38,617 nt of DNA, from positions 1 through 38,617 of the forward strand of contig JARLIQ010000092.1 of NCBI GenBank assembly GCA_031291645.1, in the 5' to 3' direction. The position numbers were made by a program, and so were the translations under genes. Within the stretch, counting starts at the first letter, position 1, and every line of letters starts with the position of its first letter. A model generated the notes under the pieces. That model worked only from the letters and a program-made list of their open reading frames with translations, made no database searches and had not been told where the DNA came from. Source of the DNA: Caulobacteraceae bacterium (GTDB taxonomy: Bacteria; Pseudomonadota; Alphaproteobacteria; Caulobacterales; Caulobacteraceae). This document shows, piece after piece, positions 34,184 to 38,617 of this stretch.

Positions 34184-34921
34184 ATGCGTCCTGGTCCTCT
34201 CGCCCGCCTCGCCGCCATCCTGCTCTCGGCGACGGTCCTGGCCGGCTGCGGGCACTCCGAACTCTATGCGCCCGAACTGAAGCCCACGGCGCAGTTCCCG
34301 CGCGTCGACTACGCGACCTGGAACGACGACGAGCCGGACTACCGGGTCTATCCCGGCGACGAACTGGAGGTGCAGATCCCCACGGCGCCGGAGCTGAACA
34401 AAACGGTGACGGTGCAGCCGGACGGGCGGGTGAGCCTGCCGCTGATCGCGCCGGTGCTGGTGGCCGACCGCTCGGTGGTCGACGCCGAGGCGCTGATCTC
34501 GACGGCCTACGCCGGCGAGTTGCTGCATCCGCAGGTGACGATCACCGTGCGCGCCAGCCCGCTGAAGGTCTTCGTCGGCGGCGAGGTGGACAAGCCCGGG
34601 GTCTACGACATGCCCGGCGACATCAACGCGCTGCAGGCGGTGATCATGGCCGGCGGGTTCAAGCTCTCGGCCAAGCGCAGCCAGGTGGTGCTGATCCGGC
34701 GCGGCGCGGCGGGCAGGCCGATGATGCGCACGGTCGACCTGCGCAGCGCGATCGGCGATCCGGGACACGTCGACATGGCGCCGCTGCGGCGCTTCGACAT
34801 CGTCTACGTCCCCAAGACCGGCGTGTCGGCGACCGGGGACGTGGTGCAGCAGTACATCCGCGACATACTGCCGGTGAGCATGGGCTTCAGCTACTCCGCC
34901 ACCGGCCTCTCGACCTTCTGA
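34184..34921 (+). CDS. hfsD: HfsD, Wza-type outer-membrane polysaccharide export lipoprotein
   Basis: Outer-membrane lipoprotein that forms the exit pore for holdfast polysaccharide. The start at 34184 gives an ideal lipoprotein signal: MRPGPLARLAAILLSATVLAGC, listed in two parts here as MRPGPLARLAAILL and SATVLAGC, lipidated Cys at residue 22. A polysaccharide export domain follows (YRVYPGDELEVQI, VQPDGRVSLPLI, HPQVTITVRA) then a SLBB ligand-binding fold (KVFVGGEVDKPGVYDMPG, LQAVIMAGGF) and a C-terminal amphipathic helix (VVQQYIRDILPVSMGF) expected to span the outer membrane. At 245 residues it is the short form typical of HfsD/GumB rather than full-size Wza. An ATG 12 codons earlier (34148) would bury the signal. 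Confidence 0.91.
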   Translation: MRPGPLARLAAILLSATVLAGCGHSELYAPELKPTAQFPRVDYATWNDDEPDYRVYPGDELEVQIPTAPELNKTVTVQPDGRVSLPLIAPVLVADRSVVDAEALISTAYAGELLHPQVTITVRASPLKVFVGGEVDKPGVYDMPGDINALQAVIMAGGFKLSAKRSQVVLIRRGAAGRPMMRTVDLRSAIGDPGHVDMAPLRRFDIVYVPKTGVSATGDVVQQYIRDILPVSMGFSYSATGLSTF

Positions 34922-34927
34922 CCGGCC

Positions 34928-35209
34928 TCAGCCGTGGGAAAGCCACTCGCGGGCCTGGCGCTGGGCCTCGGCGACGTCGGCCGGGTCCATCTCCTGGCTC
35001 AGCTCCTTGCGGTAGACCTTGGCCTCGAGCGATCCGCGCATCGCCGCCAGGTTGAACAGCATGTGCGCCGAGACGTAATCGAGCGGCGCGCCGCCCTGGC
35101 CGGTCGAGTAGAGCAGCCCCATGCGGAACAACTCGTCGCCCGAAGACTCCGTCGAGGGCAGCGGCAGCGCGCTCGCGGCCGGTGGAGCCACATCGATCAA
35201 CATGTTCAA
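34928..35209 (-). CDS. Small Sel1-repeat-like protein
   Basis: A 93-residue protein with a Pro/Ser-rich start (MNMLIDVAPPAAS) and one Sel1-like helical repeat: ELFRMGLLYSTGQGGAPLDY followed by VSAHMLFNLAAMRGSLEA, then a helix KELSQEMDPADVAEAQRQA ending REWLSHG. These match the Sel1 pattern LGxxYxxGxGxxxDxxxAxxxxxxAAxxG. Proteins this small with a single repeat recur in alphaproteobacteria and probably bind a partner protein; no signal peptide or membrane helix is seen. It converges on hfsD with a 6-base gap. The upstream 155 bases (35210-35364) carry an AT-rich stretch (35288-35302) that could serve as promoter. Confidence 0.8.
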   Translation of the reverse strand: MNMLIDVAPPAASALPLPSTESSGDELFRMGLLYSTGQGGAPLDYVSAHMLFNLAAMRGSLEAKVYRKELSQEMDPADVAEAQRQAREWLSHG

Positions 35210-35364
35210 ACTCCCTCGCTCCTTGGTGGATCACCAGGGGAATGACGGGCGCTTCTCGCCCTGAATAAGATCAAAGAGCTCGCCGCATAAAAATATAGTT
35301 AAGCGCGCCGTTAGCCATCATTCACCCTCGGCCGCGCGACGACGGCCGGAGCCGGTCGCCGGCC

Positions 35365-36093
35365 TTAGCGGCGGGCCCGCTGGCCGAACAGGACGGCGCG
35401 CGCGGCCTCGGCGTCCTTGCCCTGCCCCTGCAGGCCCTGGCCGCGCTGTTCGACCGCGACGCGGAAGCCGCGCTGGACCGCCTCGCGCGCCCGCAGCCGC
35501 TCGAACCAGGCCTTCAGGTTGGGGAATTCCTCCAGGATGATCCCCTGGTTCCGATAGGGCACGACCCAGGGCCAGCAGGCCATGTCGGCGATCGAATAGT
35601 CGCCGCAGATGTAGTCCCGGCCCTCCAGGCGCTTGTCGAGCACGCCGTACAAGCGGTTGGTTTCATTGGTGTAGCGGATCGCGCCATAGGCCACCTGGCG
35701 CTGGTCGAGGATGAAGCTCGGCGCATACTGGCGGAAGTGGTGGGTCTGGCCGGCCATGGGGCCGAGGCCGCCCATCTGCCAGAACAGCCACTGGTCGACG
35801 TCCACCCGGCCGCGCTCGTCGGCGGGATAGAACTGCCCGGACTTGCGGCCGAGGTACTGCAGGATGGCGCCGGATTCGAAGATCGAGATCGGCGCCCCGT
35901 CCGGCCCGTCGGGATCGACGATGGCCGGCATGCGCCCGTTGGGGCTGATCGCCTGGAACGCCGGCTCGAACTGCTCGCCGGCGCCGATGTTGACCGCAAC
36001 CACCTCGTAGGGCAGGCCCATCTCCTCAAGTGCGATTGAGATTTTCCAGCCATTCGGCGTAGGCCAATAGTGGAGTTGGATGGGCTTGCTCAT
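35365..36093 (-). CDS. yfcG: Glutathione S-transferase family protein, Nu class (YfcG-like)
   Basis: Cytosolic thioredoxin-fold protein of 242 residues. The N-terminal domain begins QLHYWPTPNGWKISIALEEM, as in E. coli YfcG (APTPNGHKI), with no catalytic Tyr/Ser/Cys of classical classes but the Nu-class Thr-Pro-Asn at residues 12-14. SPNGRMPAIVD and FESGAILQYLG (residues about 72-82) bind glutathione. The C-terminal helical domain has DQWLFWQMGGLGPMAGQTHHF and YSIADMACWPWV. Such proteins act as glutathione- or disulfide-bond reductases. ATG at 36093 has an ideal GGAGG box. A poly-charged tail (GQGLQGQGKDAEAARAV) follows the normal end. Divergent from the RcnB-like gene. Confidence 0.92.
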   Translation of the reverse strand: MSKPIQLHYWPTPNGWKISIALEEMGLPYEVVAVNIGAGEQFEPAFQAISPNGRMPAIVDPDGPDGAPISIFESGAILQYLGRKSGQFYPADERGRVDVDQWLFWQMGGLGPMAGQTHHFRQYAPSFILDQRQVAYGAIRYTNETNRLYGVLDKRLEGRDYICGDYSIADMACWPWVVPYRNQGIILEEFPNLKAWFERLRAREAVQRGFRVAVEQRGQGLQGQGKDAEAARAVLFGQRARR

Positions 36094-36120
36094 GTTGATT
36101 TCCTCCGTAATGCGGGCGCA

Positions 36121-36157
36121 CTTTGGCCGGCGGGGACCTCAGCCGGCAAGGCCAAAG
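36121..36157. repeat. Inverted repeat in the GST / RcnB-like divergent region
   Basis: ctttggcc (36121-36128) and ggccaaag (36150-36157) are perfect complements, with inner ccggc (36127-36131) and gccgg (36142-36146) extending a possible stem. It lies between the two divergent start codons (36093 and 36239). Operator or mRNA leader hairpin; function unknown. Confidence 0.6.
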
Positions 36158-36238
36158 CGCGCGGCGCCCGCCATTCAGCGGGGGTTCACCCGGGCCGGCG
36201 CAGGGTGCCGGCTATCTCGTTTCGACCGGAAGGACATG

Positions 36239-36793
36239 ATGTTCAGGCGCTTCGTCGCCGTCGCCCTGATGACGCTCGCCCTGGCGGCCCAGGCGCAGGC
36301 CTACGGCGGCCGCGAACGCGGGGGCGAGTACGGCGGACCGCGCGGCGACGGCTACGGCGAACGGGGCGGCGGGTTCGACGCGCCGCGCGGCGGCTATGGC
36401 GGCGGCGAGCGCGGCTTCGGCCCGGGGCCGGAGGACCGCGGCGGCTATCGCGGGCCGGTCCAGGCCCCCTACCGCGACCGCGACCGCGGCCCGCGCCCGA
36501 CGCCCCAGCCGCCGCGGAATCCCCAGGGGCCCCAGGGTGGCCCGATGACCCGGCGCGTCCCCGGCCCGGCCTACCGCCTGCCCGGCCCGGCCTACGGCGC
36601 GCCCGAGCGCGGCCTGTCGCGCGGCCAGTACATGCCGCCGCAGGCGCGCGGCGCGGTGGTGCAGGACTTCGCCCGCTATCACCTGCGCCGGCCGCCCCGC
36701 GGCTACTACTGGTATCGCGCGGGCGACGACTTCGTCCTGGCCTCGGTCACCAGCGGGGTGATCTTCGAGGTGATCCCGGCCGAGGGCTACTGA
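36239..36793 (+). CDS. RcnB-like exported protein
   Basis: The 184-residue product begins MFRRFVAVALMTLALAAQ and AQAYG, a clean Sec signal peptide (cleaved about residue 20). Residues 22-115 are low-complexity, rich in Gly, Arg, Pro and Tyr (YGGRERGGEYGG, PYRDRDRGPRP). The C-terminal 60 residues carry the RcnB family pattern: RYHLRRPPRGYYWYRAGDD, then FVLASVTSGVIFEVI. RcnB in E. coli is periplasmic and helps nickel/cobalt homeostasis, but many family members in alphaproteobacteria have no known role and the metal residues are not evident here. Two adjacent ATGs (36236 and 36239); the second has better distance from GGAAGG. The stop is 3 bases from the gatB stop. Confidence 0.82.
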   Translation: MFRRFVAVALMTLALAAQAQAYGGRERGGEYGGPRGDGYGERGGGFDAPRGGYGGGERGFGPGPEDRGGYRGPVQAPYRDRDRGPRPTPQPPRNPQGPQGGPMTRRVPGPAYRLPGPAYGAPERGLSRGQYMPPQARGAVVQDFARYHLRRPPRGYYWYRAGDDFVLASVTSGVIFEVIPAEGY

Positions 36794-36796
36794 GCC

Positions 36797-38281
36797 CTAC
36801 TCGACGCCCAGCCGGGCCTTGAGGATGTCGTTGACGGCGGCGGGGTTGGCCTTGCCGCCGGTCTCGCGCATCACCTGGCCGACGAACCAGCCGATGGCCT
36901 GGGGCCGGGTCTTGACCGCCTCGGCCTTGTCGGGATTGGCCGCGATGATGGCGTCGACCGCCGCCTCGATGGCCCCGGTGTCGGTGACCTGGACCAGGCC
37001 GCGCGCCTCGACGATGGCCGCCGGCTCGCCCTCGCCGGCCCACATGTGCTCGAACACCTCCTTGGCGATCTTGGACGAGATCACCCCGTCCTCGATCAGC
37101 TTGACCAGGCCCGCGATGTCGCGCGCCGGGATCGGGCTCTCGTCGATGTCCAGCCCCGCCTCGGCCAGCCGGGCCAGCAGGTTGTTGGTGGTCCAGTTGG
37201 CGACCAGCTTGGCGTCGCGCCCCTCGGCCGCGCGCTCGAAGAAGTCGGCGCGGGCGATGTCGATCGCCAGCACCCGCGCGTCATAGGCCGACAGGCCGTA
37301 CTGGGCCTGCAGGCGGGCCATCTTGGCGTCGGGCAGCTCGGGCAGGCCCGCCTTGATCGCGGCGATCCAGGCCTCGTCCAGCTCCAGCGGCAGAAGGTCC
37401 GGGTCGGGGAAGTAGCGGTAGTCGTGCGCCTCCTCCTTGGAGCGCATCGAGCGCGTCTCGCCCTTGGTCGGGTCGAACAGGCGGGTCTCCTGCGCGATCG
37501 AGCCCCCCTCTTCGAGAATTTCAATCTGCCGGCGCGCCTCGTACTCGATCGCCTGTTGGATGTAGCGGTAGGAGTTGACGTTCTTGATCTCGCAGCGGGT
37601 GCCCAGATCGCCCCCCGGCCGGCGCACCGAGACGTTGACGTCGGCGCGCAGGTTGCCCTTCTCCATGTCGCCGTCGCAGGTGCCGAGGTAGCGCAGGATG
37701 GTGCGCAGCTTCTTCACATAGGCCGCCGCCTCGTCCGACGAGCGCATGTCGGGCCGCGAGACGATCTCCATCAGCGCCGTGCCGGCCCGGTTCAGGTCGA
37801 CGTAGGTCCAGTCCGGGTCGAGGTCGTGGATCGACTTGCCGGCGTCCTGCTCCAGGTGCAGCCGCTCGATCCGCACCACGAAGGTCGAGCCGTCGTCGCG
37901 TTCGACGGTGATCTCGCCCTCGCCGACGATCGGGTCCTTGAACTGGCTGATCTGATAGCCTTGCGGCAGGTCGGGATAGAAATAGTTCTTCCGGTCGAAG
38001 CGCGACCAGGCGTTGATCTGCGCCTGGAGCCCCAGGCCCGTGCGCACCGCCTGCTCGACGCAGTAGCGGTTGATCACCGGCAGCATGCCGGGCATGGCCG
38101 CGTCGACCAGGCTGACCTGCTCGTTCGGCCCCGCGCCGAAGCCGACGGCGGCGCCGGAGAACAGCTTGGCCTTGGAGGCCACCTGGGCGTGGACCTCCAG
38201 CCCCAGGATGATCTCCCAGGGGCCGGTGCGGCCTTCGATCAGCTTGGCGGGGTCGCTGGGGCGGTTGTCGAGCAGGGTCAT
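36797..38281 (-). CDS. gatB: Asp-tRNA(Asn)/Glu-tRNA(Gln) amidotransferase subunit B
   Basis: Subunit B of the GatCAB complex, which phosphorylates mischarged Glu-tRNA(Gln)/Asp-tRNA(Asn) and amidates it with ammonia from GatA. The 494-residue product has the cradle domain with [66 protein letters not shown] and [38 protein letters not shown], and a C-terminal tail domain ending NDILKARLG. Full length. gatC and gatA are not in the window. The first codon ATG is at 38281; a divergent gene starts at 38398. A near-identical inverted fragment of it occurs at 38514-38617. Confidence 0.97.
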   Translation of the reverse strand: MTLLDNRPSDPAKLIEGRTGPWEIILGLEVHAQVASKAKLFSGAAVGFGAGPNEQVSLVDAAMPGMLPVINRYCVEQAVRTGLGLQAQINAWSRFDRKNYFYPDLPQGYQISQFKDPIVGEGEITVERDDGSTFVVRIERLHLEQDAGKSIHDLDPDWTYVDLNRAGTALMEIVSRPDMRSSDEAAAYVKKLRTILRYLGTCDGDMEKGNLRADVNVSVRRPGGDLGTRCEIKNVNSYRYIQQAIEYEARRQIEILEEGGSIAQETRLFDPTKGETRSMRSKEEAHDYRYFPDPDLLPLELDEAWIAAIKAGLPELPDAKMARLQAQYGLSAYDARVLAIDIARADFFERAAEGRDAKLVANWTTNNLLARLAEAGLDIDESPIPARDIAGLVKLIEDGVISSKIAKEVFEHMWAGEGEPAAIVEARGLVQVTDTGAIEAAVDAIIAANPDKAEAVKTRPQAIGWFVGQVMRETGGKANPAAVNDILKARLGVE

Positions 38282-38397
38282 GGCGCGTCTTCTAGCATTT
38301 AGGACGCCGAGCGAAAGACGCCAGGGGCGGCTTGCGAAGCTTTGGAATCGAGGCTTTCTTTCGCCCGGGTGCGTTTGGCGCCCTCGGGAGGTTACCC

Positions 38398-38520
38398 ATG
38401 CAGAAATCCCTCAGCGCCAGCCTGGCCGCCAGCACGGCGGCCCTCGCCCTGGCCCTGGCCCTGGGCGCCGCCGGCGCGGCCGCCGCCAGCCGCCCCCGCC
38501 CCCCCCGCGGCGCGACGTAA
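38398..38520 (+). CDS. Truncated signal-peptide ORF at the window edge, apparently interrupted
   Basis: An ATG at 38398 preceded by the strong GGGAGG box begins [13 protein letters not shown] followed by [18 protein letters not shown], a textbook Sec signal peptide with AAA-S cleavage, then RPRPPRGAT and a stop at 38520. Only 40 residues are coded. The stop falls just inside the segment that matches gatB, so the gene seems to have lost its body where that segment joins. The C-rich run at 38491-38506 marks the junction. Either a broken gene or an assembly chimera; the mature protein cannot be identified. Confidence 0.45.
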   Translation: MQKSLSASLAASTAALALALALGAAGAAAASRPRPPRGAT

Positions 38521-38617
38521 AGGTCGCGGTGCGCCGGCCGGGGGGCGATGTGGCCACCCGCTGCGAGATCAAGAACGTCAACGCCTACCGCTACATCCAA
38601 CAGGCGATCGAGTACGA
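38514..38617 (+). pseudogene. Inverted partial copy of gatB (runs off the window)
   Basis: Reading rightwards, [19 protein letters not shown] then [16 protein letters not shown] repeats residues of GatB ([35 protein letters not shown]), whose own gene lies on the other strand at about 37539-37642. Hand alignment of the 104 bases gives 98 identities and no gaps. All six differences are transversions and five change the amino acid, including the conserved Asn of DVNVSVR to Lys. No start codon precedes it in frame. Real truncated duplicate or contig-end misassembly. Confidence 0.8.

Noticed and set aside
35299-35314. Second CtrA-like motif upstream of the Sel1-like gene
   Set aside because: The two half-sites TTAA and TTAG are 8 bases apart, not 7, and one is imperfect.
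38514-38617. Diversity-generating retroelement-like mutated repeat
   Set aside because: The six gatB/copy differences are not adenine-specific and no reverse transcriptase gene is present in the window.
1-38617. CRISPR arrays, insertion sequences, prophage or toxin-antitoxin genes
   Set aside because: No regularly spaced direct repeats, transposase, integrase, phage structural or toxin motif was found on reading both strands.

Overview
The window is very GC-rich double-stranded bacterial DNA from an alphaproteobacterium, almost certainly a member of the Caulobacteraceae (Caulobacter, Phenylobacterium or a close relative). Three things point there: the gene order pyrH-frr-uppS-cdsA-dxr-rseP-bamA, the abundance of TonB-dependent receptors, and above all a complete holdfast polysaccharide locus with all eight hfs genes (E, F, G, H, C, B, A, D). 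No phage, plasmid, insertion-sequence or CRISPR signature was seen.

Layout. Positions 1-5.6 kb (minus strand) hold a tight housekeeping operon for UMP kinase, ribosome recycling, undecaprenyl diphosphate, CDP-diacylglycerol and isoprenoid synthesis, the RseP site-2 protease and the start of BamA. Positions 5.8-9.1 kb (plus) hold a Tat-exported OpgD/MdoG-like glucan protein and a gamma-glutamyltransferase-family enzyme, 4 bases apart. Positions 9.1-16.3 kb form one apparent acquisition module: a TonB-dependent receptor, a YVTN beta-propeller and a secreted phosphoesterase (minus) diverge from an OmpR-type response regulator and histidine kinase (plus). The intergenic region between them carries three AAAC boxes exactly 10 bases apart and a palindrome.

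Positions 16.3-20 kb carry an alpha/beta hydrolase, an unrecognised polytopic membrane protein, a free-standing exported Cache-domain protein and a 105-base inverted-repeat element. Positions 20-24.8 kb carry a second TonB-dependent receptor followed by a TPR-sulfotransferase, with a strong intrinsic terminator between them. A tRNA-Ser(GCT) lies at 25.3 kb.

Positions 25.5-34.9 kb are the holdfast locus. hfsEFGH read rightwards from a good sigma-54-type promoter, hfsABC read leftwards, and hfsD diverges from hfsA across a CtrA-like site. Together they cover the steps of a Wzx/Wzy pathway: priming (HfsE), sugar addition (HfsG), deacetylation (HfsH), flipping (HfsF), polymerisation (HfsC), chain control (HfsA/HfsB) and outer-membrane export (HfsD). 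HfsB lacks the Walker A lysine. A palindromic intergenic repeat sits between hfsE and hfsF. The rest holds a small Sel1-like protein, a YfcG-type glutathione transferase, an RcnB-like exported protein and gatB.

The last ~104 bases are a 94%-identical inverted copy of an internal gatB segment, joined to what looks like the signal peptide of another gene. This is either a real inverted partial duplication or an assembly chimera at a contig end, and should be checked before anything is built on it.
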